Counted from the first letter of the stretch, positions 47,861 to 57,067 are shown. The stretch is 62,969 bases of DNA from Trichocoleus desertorum ATA4-8-CV12 (GCA_019358975.1 JAHHIL010000026.1:1-62969); one strand, 5' to 3'. A program made the numbers and translations. Notes: generated by a model not told the origin, from the letters alone.

Positions 47861-49456
47861 AGTAATCGGCACGTGCGGTTGAGAAGGCCAATTGACAGAG
47901 GGTTTCTGTTGAGTTTCTTCATCTAAAACTTTGACCACTCGGTTGTAGATGTCTTCTGCTTGCTGAAGTGAGTTGCCAATGCTAGTAACTCCCACTTTGC
48001 CAAACTCAGATAACGCTCCCATCAGATGAAACACAGTTCCCGTTTCAGTACTGCTGTCAAAGTGCAACTGATGGTGGGCGATGATGTCCATCAGGTCGTT
48101 GGGGAGCAACCCGCGATAGCGTTCTTTTTGTAGGTTATCGGTGGCCATGTAATACTTAGGTCGCCCTTGTTGGCTGTAGAACAAGCCACTAGAGAGGTCA
48201 TAGCGACCGTTGGTGAGAAACTTTAGGGTCATGAAGGGGTGAGTCGTCCCCCCTTTACGCAAATTAATTTCGATCGCCTGCAAGTCCCATTGGGTTTGTT
48301 CAGTTTGGGGATCGTGATGTGGCACCGCGAGAAAATCAACCCCAAATCGCTCTAGAACCCCTTTGGCCGCTAGATTCTTGCCTACTTGTCGTCCTAACTC
48401 TTGCAGTTTTAAACGGTAAGATTCATCGGCGGGAAAGCGGCAACCTAAATAAATTTGTCCATCAGGGCCACCGAGAATTTGATCGTGGGTAGAGAGAATT
48501 TCTACCTCGCCTGTCGGGGTAATGCGACCTTGCACACTGGGCGATCGCTTTTCCTCTCCTTCAATGAAGGCCTCGGCGATCGCTCCTAGTTCCGGAATGC
48601 GGCTACTAAAGTTACTCCAAACCTCAGACTTCGCCTGAAAGCTCATACTTTCAAAGCGATCGCCAATAGTGCTCACTCGTTCTGCGTGAGTTGCCTGTCC
48701 CGGAGCCAAGCTGAGAATGGGACGGAGATCTAGAAGGGCATTGCCTTCACCGGAAAAGCCTTCATTCAACTTCACCACCATGCGTTGCAAGTGAGGTTGG
48801 CGCTCCCACAACTCTGCTGCCACCTCGGCTAGTTCGTCTATACTCTTCACTAACTCGCTACCGTCGGGGCAGGGAACCCCAGATTCAGCAAAGATTTGGC
48901 GGCTACCGCTTTTTGTCCCCCAGTACAACAGATCTGGATCAAGAGCATATAGAGGTACATTGAGCTGACAAGACAAATCCCGCTCCAAGGGGCTGGAGTT
49001 GTAGCAGATCATAAAGGTCTTGTCAGGGCGCAACGCCTGCCGAATCCGCTCCATCAAGCGCGGACGCTCTAAAATCTTCTGAGTTAGCGAGGTGGATGCA
49101 GAATCGTAGGTAGAAAACAGCAACAGGCGATCGCGAGCATGGGAAAAGGGAATCCCAGGCAACAGTTGCAGATAGTAATCAATGATGCTGGGGTGCAGCG
49201 GCTGCGACGTGATGTAAATCAGCCGAGTCCGAGGGTTACGCAGACGAATCAGTGAGAACAACAACCGTTCTTCGTAGTGGTGTACCCCCTGAATCTTGAG
49301 CAACTCTCGCTGATCTAAGCTCAGGGAAGGAATCACGACAATATCCGCATCGCTCGGATCGAACGACTCTATCGCCTGCCAGCGATCGGCCAACAAACCC
49401 TGTAGATGGTGAAACTGCTCTGCCTGCTCGGAGGAAGAAAAATCAAGAGTTTGCAT
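47849..49456 (-). CDS. ATP-grasp peptide ligase, PGM1-related
   Basis: 535 residues. The ATP-grasp core is at about 180-420 with VVKLNEGFSGEGNALLDL, EAFIEGEEKRSPSVQGRI, GVDFLAVPHHD and QAIEINLRKGGTTHPF (metal-binding Glu/Asn). The N-terminal part (DADIVVIPSLSLDQRELLKI; RLIYITSQPLHPSIIDYYLQ) and the C-terminal 100 residues match PGM1-related peptide ligases as I recall them. PGM1 in Streptomyces joins peptides in pheganomycin synthesis. The substrate here is unknown; no biosynthetic cluster surrounds it. The MBL-fold gene lies 105 bp upstream on the same strand. Confidence 0.82.
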   Translation of the reverse strand: MQTLDFSSSEQAEQFHHLQGLLADRWQAIESFDPSDADIVVIPSLSLDQRELLKIQGVHHYEERLLFSLIRLRNPRTRLIYITSQPLHPSIIDYYLQLLPGIPFSHARDRLLLFSTYDSASTSLTQKILERPRLMERIRQALRPDKTFMICYNSSPLERDLSCQLNVPLYALDPDLLYWGTKSGSRQIFAESGVPCPDGSELVKSIDELAEVAAELWERQPHLQRMVVKLNEGFSGEGNALLDLRPILSLAPGQATHAERVSTIGDRFESMSFQAKSEVWSNFSSRIPELGAIAEAFIEGEEKRSPSVQGRITPTGEVEILSTHDQILGGPDGQIYLGCRFPADESYRLKLQELGRQVGKNLAAKGVLERFGVDFLAVPHHDPQTEQTQWDLQAIEINLRKGGTTHPFMTLKFLTNGRYDLSSGLFYSQQGRPKYYMATDNLQKERYRGLLPNDLMDIIAHHQLHFDSSTETGTVFHLMGALSEFGKVGVTSIGNSLQQAEDIYNRVVKVLDEETQQKPSVNWPSQPHVPITWQR

Positions 49457-49561
49457 GAGCTTCTAAGGCTTGCCCTGCCTCAGCGATGCTTACACCTGCG
49501 ATTTTACCTGTATAGTGGCAAATCACACCTCTATCAATCGACTGGCAGAAATGAGGAAACG

Positions 49562-50338
49562 CTAAAATTTGTAGCTTAGAACGCGGACTACAGAGCCTTC
49601 CTGGGGCAGATCACCCGGTTTGATAGTGATGCCATCGTTTTGCACTTGGCGAATATTAGCTCCCTCCATCAAGGCAAGAAACTCATCTACAGAAGTCAAA
49701 TCGCAACTCGCGCTATCAGCCGCTGTTGTCCGGTAATGGGTCGGAATGATCACCTTCGGATTCAAAATCTGCACTGCTTGCTTGGCTTCCTGAGCGTTGT
49801 AGGCTTTAGGGCCACCTCCTACCGGAATCAGCAGTACATCAGGCCGTCCCATCAGAATCTTTTGCTCAATGGAAATAGGAGCTGCGGCTCCACCGAGATG
49901 CAGCACAGTAATGCCACCTTGCTGCCATCGCCAAGCTACATTGGTGCCAAAGCGTCGTCCACCCTGGCGATCGTGGTCAATGCTGATGCCTTGGAGTTGC
50001 AGACCCGCAACTTGATACGCTCCTGGCTGATACAACAACTTAGGCTCGCCAGGGATTTCTTCCACAGCTCCTTCATCTAGCAACTGACTGCTGATGAGAA
50101 CTAAATCGGTACTTACGTTGGGGCTACGATACCCAGATGTGCAGCCTAGTTGGCGAAACGGATTGGTGAGGACGCGCTGTCCGCTACCTGTAAACAAAAA
50201 TGAAGTATGACCTAACCACTTAATTGACAAGCCATTGTTGGTCTGAGCTTGATAAGCCTCAAATCCAGAAGCTAGACCCATACCCCCAGCAGCCAACAAA
50301 CCTGCTTGCGCGTAACGCATGAACTGTCGCCGTTTCAT
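49562..50338 (-). CDS. MBL-fold protein with Tat-like signal, metal motif lost
   Basis: 258 residues. ATG 50338 is chosen because GTGAGGAG lies just upstream; the frame is open to 50380. The signal is KRRQFMRYAQAGLLAAGGMG. The fold resembles UPF0173-type metallo-hydrolases (IKWLGHTSFLFTGSGQRVLT ... KVIIPTHYRT). Where HxHxDH should be the sequence is LISSQLLDEGAV, so three of the four ligands are gone. Other His remain (SIDHDRQGG, VLHLGGAAAP, PTHY). It may not be a classical hydrolase. Confidence 0.8.
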   Translation of the reverse strand: MKRRQFMRYAQAGLLAAGGMGLASGFEAYQAQTNNGLSIKWLGHTSFLFTGSGQRVLTNPFRQLGCTSGYRSPNVSTDLVLISSQLLDEGAVEEIPGEPKLLYQPGAYQVAGLQLQGISIDHDRQGGRRFGTNVAWRWQQGGITVLHLGGAAAPISIEQKILMGRPDVLLIPVGGGPKAYNAQEAKQAVQILNPKVIIPTHYRTTAADSASCDLTSVDEFLALMEGANIRQVQNDGITIKPGDLPQEGSVVRVLSYKF

Positions 50339-50438
50339 CTTTCTCCTCACGTTCCCTGTGTTTGCATCCAACTCGCGCAACTCGTAACCAGCAGCTAACT
50401 GCTAGCGATGAGTGGGTAAGCTTAACGCCACTGCTCAA

Positions 50439-50477
50439 CGCTAACCATTGACACTAGCCATTGACGCTAACTATTGA
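50439..50477. repeat. 13-bp tandem repeat, three units
   Basis: CGCTAACCATTGA, CACTAGCCATTGA and CGCTAACTATTGA follow each other exactly at 13-bp spacing. They lie about 100 bp upstream of the MBL-fold gene start and about 75 bp after the trpG/pabA stop. They could be regulator half-sites or slippage. Confidence 0.6.
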
Positions 50478-50552
50478 GAGGAGCATCGATCGCTCAATCT
50501 CCCCCTAAACAGGCTACAGGATTTTCCGGCGCTAACTGCTAAGCGCTAATGA

Positions 50553-51167
50553 CTAAGCCTTAACCGCCAACTGGCGATCGCTCACCGACAATAGAAAGTT
50601 CCGCAATAGCTGCTTACCTGACTGAGTCAAAATACTCTCTGGATGAAATTGGACGCCTTCGATATGAGGATAGTTCCGATGTCGCACCCCCATAATCGTG
50701 CCGTCATCTACCCAAGCGGTCACTTCCAGAGCATCCGGGCAGGTTTGTGGCTCAATCACCAAGCTATGATACCGAGTCGCGGTGAACGGGTTTTCTAGGT
50801 CTCGAAACACTCCAAGCCCTGTGTGGTGAACTTGCGAGGTTTTGCCATGCATCAATTCTGAGGCTCGGACAATATTGCCGCCGAAGACTTGCCCAATACT
50901 TTGATGACCTAAGCAAACTCCCAAAATGGGTAGAGTTGGCCCCAACTGGCGAATCAGCTCCAGAGAAACTCCTGCATCTTCTGGGCGACCTGGCCCTGGG
51001 GAAATCACCACACCATCAGGCTGGAGTTGCTGCACTTGCTCTAGAGAAATTTTGTCGTTGCGGTAGACCTGAACTTCTGCCGCGACGGGTAGCTCGACAC
51101 CGAGTTCACCCAGATACTGCACCAGGTTGTAAGTAAAACTGTCGTAGTTATCAATAACAAGAATCAA
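50553..51167 (-). CDS. trpG: Glutamine amidotransferase of anthranilate/aminodeoxychorismate synthase
   Basis: 204 residues. The class I amidotransferase triad is Cys in [13 protein letters not shown] and His/Glu in [10 protein letters not shown]. It supplies ammonia to chorismate for anthranilate (Trp) or aminodeoxychorismate (folate); one protein often serves both. The start [20 protein letters not shown] is typical. It lies downstream of dgkA and ybeY on the same strand. The symbol could equally be pabA. Confidence 0.93.
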   Translation of the reverse strand: MILVIDNYDSFTYNLVQYLGELGVELPVAAEVQVYRNDKISLEQVQQLQPDGVVISPGPGRPEDAGVSLELIRQLGPTLPILGVCLGHQSIGQVFGGNIVRASELMHGKTSQVHHTGLGVFRDLENPFTATRYHSLVIEPQTCPDALEVTAWVDDGTIMGVRHRNYPHIEGVQFHPESILTQSGKQLLRNFLLSVSDRQLAVKA

Positions 51168-51230
51168 GATTGACTCCTAGAAGGTAGGAACTAGGGCTGG
51201 TGAACCAACCTGTTAATTGTTTGCCAATCT

Positions 51231-51728
51231 CTAGCGTAAAGCAGATTGCAAAAACGTCAGAAGTGGGGATAATAGCAGTGAACCCGCGACCAAAATAGCA
51301 GCGATCGCCGAAATAAGGACCGCTCCCGCCGCACAGTCTTTGGCAATTTTAGCGAGTTCATGGTACGACTGCTTCACCGTCAGGTCAACGACCGACTCCA
51401 GCGCCGTATTGAGTAATTCCATTGCCAACACCGCCCCAATGGTTAGGCTGATAATTGACATCTCCACCGCACTTAGCCTTAAAAAAGCACCCAAGCCAAC
51501 CGCTAGAGTGCCCACGATGACGTGAATTCTGAAGTTGCGTTGGGTGCGGAAGGCGTAACTCAAGCCAGCCCAAGCATATTTAAAGCTGACCCACAAGTTA
51601 CCAGCAACCCGCCAGGACAGATCCCGATTTGGTTTAGCAATTACCTTATCACTCACTTTGTTGGAGGTCTGAGTTGAGAGATCTGGAGACATAGGCGCGG
51701 AAGCACAGGTGTTAGGGAAGTTAGGCAA
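51231..51728 (-). CDS. dgkA: Diacylglycerol/undecaprenol kinase (DgkA family)
   Basis: 165 residues with a roughly 40-residue soluble N-terminal extension. Three membrane helices follow. The family motifs are MELLNTALESVVDLT and KIAKDCAAGAVLI. It phosphorylates undecaprenol or diacylglycerol with ATP at the inner membrane. It lies 24 bp after ybeY and 63 bp before trpG, a gene order I recall from other cyanobacteria. The true start may be the internal Met at about residue 13. Confidence 0.93.
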   Translation of the reverse strand: MPNFPNTCASAPMSPDLSTQTSNKVSDKVIAKPNRDLSWRVAGNLWVSFKYAWAGLSYAFRTQRNFRIHVIVGTLAVGLGAFLRLSAVEMSIISLTIGAVLAMELLNTALESVVDLTVKQSYHELAKIAKDCAAGAVLISAIAAILVAGSLLLSPLLTFLQSALR

Positions 51729-51752
51729 GCGGCTCTCCTTTGGAGTAGCAGT

Positions 51753-52337
51753 CTATCCTGTTCTAGTAGCAAAACCAACAACCTGTAGCAGAGCTTCTTG
51801 CTGACTTAACATTCGCATCAAATGGTCATCATCAGGATGGTCCCATCCCAAAAGATGTAACAACCCATGTGCTGCCAGCCAAGCTAGCTCGTAGGACAAG
51901 TCATGGCCTTGCTGGTCTGCTTGCCGCTGTGCGGTCTCTACAGAGATCACAATGTCTCCCAGATATAAAGGGAGCTCCTCAATTTGGGGACTGTCTACTT
52001 CTAAGGCGGCAAAGGCCAGGACATCCGTTGGTTTGTCTATCTGCCGATATTGAGCATTCAGCGTTTGGATTTCAGTGTCATCTGTGAGCCGCAAGCTCAG
52101 CTCGTAGGCTTGGTCTAAGTCCAGAGAAATTTGCTCCTCTGGCGCGATCTGGCTCAGCGACTCCAGCCAATCCTGAAACCAGGTTTCCCACTTCTCTAAA
52201 GGAATGGGAGCTAAGGTAAGTGAACCAGGTGCGATCGCCTTAGTTAGAGGCAGTTCTAGCAGCTCGGATTCTACATCGACACTTTCATCCTCAGGAGATG
52301 AGTAGAAGCAATCCTGAACACTGACTTCAACTTGCAC
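51753..52337 (-). CDS. ybeY: Endoribonuclease YbeY (rRNA maturation)
   Basis: 194 residues. The zinc motif HGLLHLLGWDHPDDD (HxxxHxxxxxH) is intact. LSLRLTDDTEIQTLNAQYRQ and PTDVLAFAALE are family-typical. It processes 16S rRNA 3' ends and acts in ribosome quality control. The first 40 residues are acidic and longer than in many homologues, as is common in cyanobacteria. It is first in the ybeY-dgkA-trpG run, possibly preceded by DUF3285. Confidence 0.95.
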   Translation of the reverse strand: MQVEVSVQDCFYSSPEDESVDVESELLELPLTKAIAPGSLTLAPIPLEKWETWFQDWLESLSQIAPEEQISLDLDQAYELSLRLTDDTEIQTLNAQYRQIDKPTDVLAFAALEVDSPQIEELPLYLGDIVISVETAQRQADQQGHDLSYELAWLAAHGLLHLLGWDHPDDDHLMRMLSQQEALLQVVGFATRTG

Positions 52338-52410
52338 GCTTGAGTCTCCTCATCAATCCATTAGTCAGCCACACACCATCAAGTCAGCCACACCCAATTG
52401 TCTAACGAGA

Positions 52411-52671
52411 CTAGCGAGTCAAATAGGCCAAGCCAACCAAAACCCCGATCAAACCCACGGTGGTTAAAGTAAAGTGCCACAGCGATGTGCCCCGCTTGCG
52501 GACCATATTCCGCATGGCTAACTTGACGTAACTGGGGGGCGGAGAAGTTGCGGGAGTGGTTGGAGCAGAGTCACTGCTAGAGTCAGCGGCAGGTGCAGTT
52601 CCCGGTTCCGCAGACGGTTCTACAGATAGCGATTCTACAGCTAAAGGATCTGAATTCATAACCCTCATCAA
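52411..52671 (-). CDS. DUF3285 family small membrane protein
   Basis: 86 residues. A low-complexity Ser/Pro/Ala N-terminus is followed by PPSYVKLAMRNMVRKRGTSL and one transmembrane helix (LTTVGLIGVLVGLAYLTR). This matches the cyanobacterial DUF3285 family as I recall it; function unknown. It lies 73 bp upstream of ybeY on the same strand. Confidence 0.85.
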   Translation of the reverse strand: MMRVMNSDPLAVESLSVEPSAEPGTAPAADSSSDSAPTTPATSPPPSYVKLAMRNMVRKRGTSLWHFTLTTVGLIGVLVGLAYLTR

Positions 52672-52797
52672 AGCAATTTTGGTTCAGTTAGGTAGGAGTT
52701 CACCGCGAAACAACGGCTAGCCTCCTGCCTCAATGTAACAATTTGGTTGCAAACTCATCACCTCTATTGTCTCATCAGTGACTTAGAGCAGAGTGGC

Positions 52798-53757
52798 TTA
52801 GAAACTGACAGGTTCGGCAACTGTTACGGCACCTTTAAGGTCAATTTGTAGAGCTTTAACCAGCGGAGTAATCCCTTGTTCCACCCAAGCATTCGCGATC
52901 GCGGCTTCTACATTGGCCGCTTGTTGGCTGTTGGTCAGGGCGAGTAGGGTAGGGCCTGCGCCACTGATCACCAAGCCATAGGCTCCAGCCGCGATCGCGG
53001 TATCTTGTACGGCAGCGTAGCCAGGAATGAGGGTTTGGCGATAGGGCTGATGGATACGGTCTTGGAGGGCAGCACGCAGCCACTTGCCGTTCCCTGTTTC
53101 TAAGGCACGAACTAGCAGACCCAGGTGGGCAGTGTTGAAGATAGCATCCGCGCGGCTGTAGTCACTGGGCAAGACACGGCGAGCTTCAGCCGTCGAAAGT
53201 TCAAAATTAGGAATTGCCACCACAGGCACAATATCGCTGTGCCAAGGAATATCACAGATTTCCCATTTACCTTCCGGGTTAGTCGCAGCCAAACGGCACC
53301 CTCCAATCAACGCGGGCACCACATTATCTGGGTGGCCTTCCATCGCGATCGCCAGTTGCATCACCTCAGTGGCAGAGAGGGGTGAACCAGCCAGCACATT
53401 GGCTCCGACCAAACCTCCGACGATGGCTGTGGCAGAGCTGCCCAAACCGCGAGCTAAGGGAACCCCTAGTTGAATAGTGATCTGGACAGGCGGTGGCGTT
53501 TGGCCTAAGTGCTCATAGAGTTTGGCAAAAGCTTGGTAAGCTAAGTTGCTTTCATCCGTTTTGACGCGATCGGCTTCTAACCCTTCTACTATGATCTGCA
53601 CCCGCTGTTGCGCACCCACTTCTAGACCCACCAAGAGATGGGCAAATTGGAATTGGTTGTACACCGTCAAAGCCGCACCTAAACAATCGAACCCTGGCCC
53701 AATATTGGCAGTTGTCGCGGGAACAGTGACAGTAACAGTGGGACTCAACGACATCAC
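52798..53757 (-). CDS. thrB: Homoserine kinase
   Basis: 319 residues of the GHMP kinase family. Phosphorylates homoserine in threonine synthesis. Motif 1 is VTVPATTANIGPGFDCLGAA, motif 2 (phosphate loop) is PLARGLGSSATAIVGG and motif 3 is YGLVISGAGPTLLAL. All are intact. No thrA or thrC is adjacent. Confidence 0.96.
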   Translation of the reverse strand: MMSLSPTVTVTVPATTANIGPGFDCLGAALTVYNQFQFAHLLVGLEVGAQQRVQIIVEGLEADRVKTDESNLAYQAFAKLYEHLGQTPPPVQITIQLGVPLARGLGSSATAIVGGLVGANVLAGSPLSATEVMQLAIAMEGHPDNVVPALIGGCRLAATNPEGKWEICDIPWHSDIVPVVAIPNFELSTAEARRVLPSDYSRADAIFNTAHLGLLVRALETGNGKWLRAALQDRIHQPYRQTLIPGYAAVQDTAIAAGAYGLVISGAGPTLLALTNSQQAANVEAAIANAWVEQGITPLVKALQIDLKGAVTVAEPVSF

Positions 53758-53914
53758 AAATACCTATTAGCAGCGATCGCAAACTTTGATTCCTTGCAAA
53801 CCTGATCATAAAGCCCTGAAGTCACCTTCCCAAACGCGATCGCCCCTTCTATAAGCCTCTGTAAAGACCCCCTGTCCCAGCAATGCGCGTGAATCAAATA
53901 CCGTTAAACCCACT

Positions 53915-53985
53915 TTTGGAGGGAGTCTGAGGGACGCAACCGTCCCTCAGCGGGGGTTTGGGGGCAAGCGCCCCCAAGGGTTCGG
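53915..53985 (+). repeat. Double-hairpin interspersed repeat, copy 3
   Basis: Same order and orientation as copy 1: TTTTGGAGGGAGTCTG, hairpin CTGAGGGACG-CAAC-CGTCCCTCAG, spacer, hairpin TTGGGGGC-AAGC-GCCCCCAA, then GGGTTCGG. The second hairpin differs from copy 1 on both arms in a pairing-preserving way. It lies in the 330-bp gap upstream of the radical SAM gene, which otherwise shows no gene. Confidence 0.85.
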
Positions 53986-54085
53986 TTTTAGTAGAACATT
54001 CAACCCCTCACCAGCCACCCAAAATTGACTAGAGTGAAAGAACAAACATGATTCAACCCACCCAGATCCAAGCGATCGACCTTCT

Positions 54086-55753
54086 GTGACTAATTCACCC
54101 TTCGCCGCCGAACGCCTCCTCTTCACCCCTGCCACCCCCCATCCTGACGCGATTCCCGCTATCTTTGCCTTCCCGAACGACTACAACGTCGGCATTACTA
54201 GCTTGGGCTATCAAGTCGTGTGGGCAACTTTGGCATCGCGATCGGATCTGCAAGTCAGCCGACTGTTTACTGATGTCCACGAACCCCTGCCAGCCCAACC
54301 AGAACTCCTCGGCTTCTCTGTGTCTTGGGAACTGGACTATGTCAACATTTTGGGCTTGCTAGAATCCTTAGATATTCCGATTCGAGCCAGCGATCGCACT
54401 GATGACCACCCATTAGTCTTCGGCGGTGGCCCCGTCCTGACTGCCAACCCCGAACCCTTCGCCGACTTCTTTGATGTAGTGCTGCTCGGAGATGGCGAAA
54501 TTCTACTGGATGCGTTGATTGCCGCTTATAAAGAAGTGCGCGGCAGCGATCGCCAAACTCAACTCCGACACCTAGCTCAAGTCCCAGGAATTTACATTCC
54601 CAGCTTGTATGAGGTAACTTACCAAAGTCCAGAGGGAGCGATCGCCACCATTCAGCCAATCGACTCCACCATCCCCGCCCAAGTCGAAAAGCAAACTTAT
54701 CGCGGCAATACCCTCTCCGCCTCAACTGTTGTCACCGAAAAAGCCGCTTGGGAAAACATTTACATGGTGGAAGTGGTGCGGAGCTGCCCCGAAATGTGCC
54801 GCTTCTGCCTCGCCAGCTATCTAACGCTGCCCTTCCGTACCGCTGATGTGGAAGCATCCTTAATTCCGGCGATCGAGCAAGGGTTAAAGGTTACCAATCG
54901 CCTGGGCTTGCTAGGAGCTTCTGTCACCCAACATCCAGAATTTGATGCCTTGTTGGATCACCTCAGCCAACCTCAATACGACCAAGTGCGGCTGAGCATT
55001 GCGTCCGTGCGAACTAATACTCTCACCGAGAAACTCGCGCGAACCTTAACTCAGCACGACACTCGCTCCATCACGATCGCCGTAGAAAGTGGCTCAGAGC
55101 GATTGCGACAAATCATCAACAAGAAGCTGCACAACGACGAAATCACCCAAGCGGCAGTTAATGCTAAAGCGGGGGGCTTAAGCAATCTCAAGCTCTACGG
55201 TATGGTGGGGGTTCCCGGTGAAGAACCGGATGACTTAGAGCAAACCGTGGCGATGTTGCGTGGTCTCAAAAAAGCGGCTCCAGGTGTGCGTCTCACCTTT
55301 GGCTGTAGCACCTTCGTGCCCAAGTCTCATACCCCGTTCCAGTGGTTTGGGGTAAATCGCCAAGCGGAGAAGCGGCTGCAATTCTTGCAAAAACAACTGC
55401 GATCGCAAGGTATCGACTTCCGACCGGAAAGCTACAACTGGTCAGTGATTCAAGCCTTGATCTCCAGGGGCGATCGCCGTCTCTCACATTTGCTAGAACT
55501 CACTCGCCACTATGGAGATTCTTTGGGCAGCTATCGTCGTGCCTTCAAAGAACTGCGGGGACAGCTACCAGACCTAGAGTTTTATGTCCATGCGGATTGG
55601 ACTCCAGATCTGGTGCTACCGTGGCAGCACTTGAAAGGGCCGTTACCCCAACCCACCTTACTAAAACACCTCGCAACATCCACAGCGCTCTTTAACTGGG
55701 AGCACCAAGCCGCACTAGAGCAACAGTTAAGCGTTTCAGCGGCAGTAAAATGA
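54086..55753 (+). CDS. B12-binding-type radical SAM protein
   Basis: 555 residues, GTG start. The N-terminal part (about 15-150) resembles a B12-binding-like domain (FPNDYNVGITSLGYQ; LVFGGGPVLTANPEPFADFF). The radical SAM core (about 225-450) carries the cluster motif CPEMCRFC (about 234), with AVESGSERLRQIINKKL and LYGMVGVPGEEPDDLEQ. It is similar to TIGR03960-like proteins without the TIGR03936 partner domain. The reaction is unknown; methylthiolation or tRNA chemistry would be guesses. The CPXCG gene follows 23 bp later. Confidence 0.9.
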   Translation: MTNSPFAAERLLFTPATPHPDAIPAIFAFPNDYNVGITSLGYQVVWATLASRSDLQVSRLFTDVHEPLPAQPELLGFSVSWELDYVNILGLLESLDIPIRASDRTDDHPLVFGGGPVLTANPEPFADFFDVVLLGDGEILLDALIAAYKEVRGSDRQTQLRHLAQVPGIYIPSLYEVTYQSPEGAIATIQPIDSTIPAQVEKQTYRGNTLSASTVVTEKAAWENIYMVEVVRSCPEMCRFCLASYLTLPFRTADVEASLIPAIEQGLKVTNRLGLLGASVTQHPEFDALLDHLSQPQYDQVRLSIASVRTNTLTEKLARTLTQHDTRSITIAVESGSERLRQIINKKLHNDEITQAAVNAKAGGLSNLKLYGMVGVPGEEPDDLEQTVAMLRGLKKAAPGVRLTFGCSTFVPKSHTPFQWFGVNRQAEKRLQFLQKQLRSQGIDFRPESYNWSVIQALISRGDRRLSHLLELTRHYGDSLGSYRRAFKELRGQLPDLEFYVHADWTPDLVLPWQHLKGPLPQPTLLKHLATSTALFNWEHQAALEQQLSVSAAVK

Positions 55754-55776
55754 GGGTTTGCGCTGAGCCCTAATCC

Positions 55777-55965
55777 ATGCAAAACACGGCTGAATACTTT
55801 TGCGCCTTTTGTGGTGAACCCAACCTAACCTTCGTAGACTTTAGCGCTGGGGGACAGCAATCCTACATCGAAGATTGCCAAGTTTGCTGTCGCCCCAATG
55901 TGCTTTATGTGCGTATTGATGAAGACACGCTGGACATCGAAATTGACAGTGACTATGAAGGCTAG
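55777..55965 (+). CDS. CPXCG-motif cysteine-rich small protein
   Basis: 62 residues. Zinc-ribbon-like pairs are CAFCGEPN and CQVCCRPN, followed by LYVRIDEDTLDIEIDSDYEG. The family hallmark CPxCG reads CAFCG here. Function unknown. It is close behind the radical SAM gene, so co-expression is likely. Confidence 0.88.
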   Translation: MQNTAEYFCAFCGEPNLTFVDFSAGGQQSYIEDCQVCCRPNVLYVRIDEDTLDIEIDSDYEG

Positions 55966-56119
55966 AGCTTTGGCAATCTCTCTATTTTCGTCTTGAACTT
56001 GGCGCTAAAGCACCAGTTCTCTGAGAATTCTTACAAAGGGTTATCTCCCCTTCAAATTCTTGTTGCTTTCAACTACCTTAAGAGCTATAACTTCTTGTTC
56101 CAGTTTGTTACTCATCGTT

Positions 56120-57049
56120 ATGACACGTCAAGATTTACAGTCAGAGGATGGATTGAAGGGTAATCAGTTGCCCCGTGAAACTGAGGAGGCAAAAAGTTTT
56201 GAAGAGTTGCTGGATTACCTGTGGCAAAATCACGAGTTTGACTTCTCGGGCTACAAGCGTCCTAGTTTGATGCGTCGAACTCAACTACGGATGTCGGCAG
56301 TGCAAGTTGAAAGCTATAGCGCCTACCTTAACTACCTCAAAAAGCATCCCAAGGAGTTTATTGATCTCTTTAAGTCGATTGAGATCAACGTCACGGATTT
56401 CTTTAGAGATGCTTTCGTTTGGGATTATGTAAAAACTGTAGTCATTCCCCGCATGATTAGCAGCAAACCACCTAATGGGCTGATTAAGGTTTGGAGTGCT
56501 GGGTGTGCTTCGGGAGAGGAAGCTTATACGGTGGCAATTCTGCTAGCTGAAGCTTTAGGGATAGAAGAGTTTAAGCAGCGAGTTCGTATCTATGCCACCG
56601 ATGTTGATCAAGAAGCGGTGGTTCAAGCTCGTCGAGGTAGGTATTCAGAATCGCAGGTTCTGGGTGTGCCTGCTAATTTCTTAGCAAAATACTTTGAACG
56701 AACTGATGATAGTTATGTGTTTCGCCAAGACTTACGCCGTTCTATTGTTTTTGTCCAACGCAACTTGATCCTCAATTCTCCTTTTTCTCAGATTGACTTG
56801 TTGCTGTGCCGCAATACTTTGTTTTATCTAAATATTGAAGGTCAAATTCGAGCCTTGGTCCGCTTCCACTTCGGGCTAGAAAATGGTGGTTTGCTGGTAC
56901 TGGGTCAGTCTGAACTACCGACCCTATGTATTGAGAATGTGCTCTTCACTCCGGTTAGTTTGCAGCATCGAGTGTTTGCTAAAGTGCTAAAGCCTAACTT
57001 GGTGAAACTGCTACCTAGAGCATTCCGAAAGCGCCGCTGCCAAGGTTGA
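56120..57049 (+). CDS. CheR-type protein methyltransferase
   Basis: 309 residues from ATG 56120; a TTG at 56060 would add residues without character. The N-terminal CheR helical domain is about 25-90 (LWQNHEFDFSGYKRPSLMRR). The SAM domain has IKVWSAGCASGEEAYTVAIL, RVRIYATDVDQEAVVQARRG and IDLLLCRNTLFYLNIEGQ. It would methylate Glu residues of a chemoreceptor or another partner. No cheB, cheA or receptor gene is near, so it is an orphan. Its stop codon sits in the loop of a strong hairpin. Confidence 0.88.
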   Translation: MTRQDLQSEDGLKGNQLPRETEEAKSFEELLDYLWQNHEFDFSGYKRPSLMRRTQLRMSAVQVESYSAYLNYLKKHPKEFIDLFKSIEINVTDFFRDAFVWDYVKTVVIPRMISSKPPNGLIKVWSAGCASGEEAYTVAILLAEALGIEEFKQRVRIYATDVDQEAVVQARRGRYSESQVLGVPANFLAKYFERTDDSYVFRQDLRRSIVFVQRNLILNSPFSQIDLLLCRNTLFYLNIEGQIRALVRFHFGLENGGLLVLGQSELPTLCIENVLFTPVSLQHRVFAKVLKPNLVKLLPRAFRKRRCQG

Positions 57050-57067
57050 AACCTTGGCAGCGGCGCT
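57030..57067. terminator. 17-bp perfect hairpin overlapping the cheR stop
   Basis: AGCGCCGCTGCCAAGGT (57030-57046), loop TGAA, ACCTTGGCAGCGGCGCT (57051-57067). The loop contains the stop codon TGA (57047-57049), and the left arm encodes the last residues RRCQG. The convergent gene at 57102 ends 35 bp away, so the hairpin can serve both transcripts. There is no long T-run. Confidence 0.8.
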
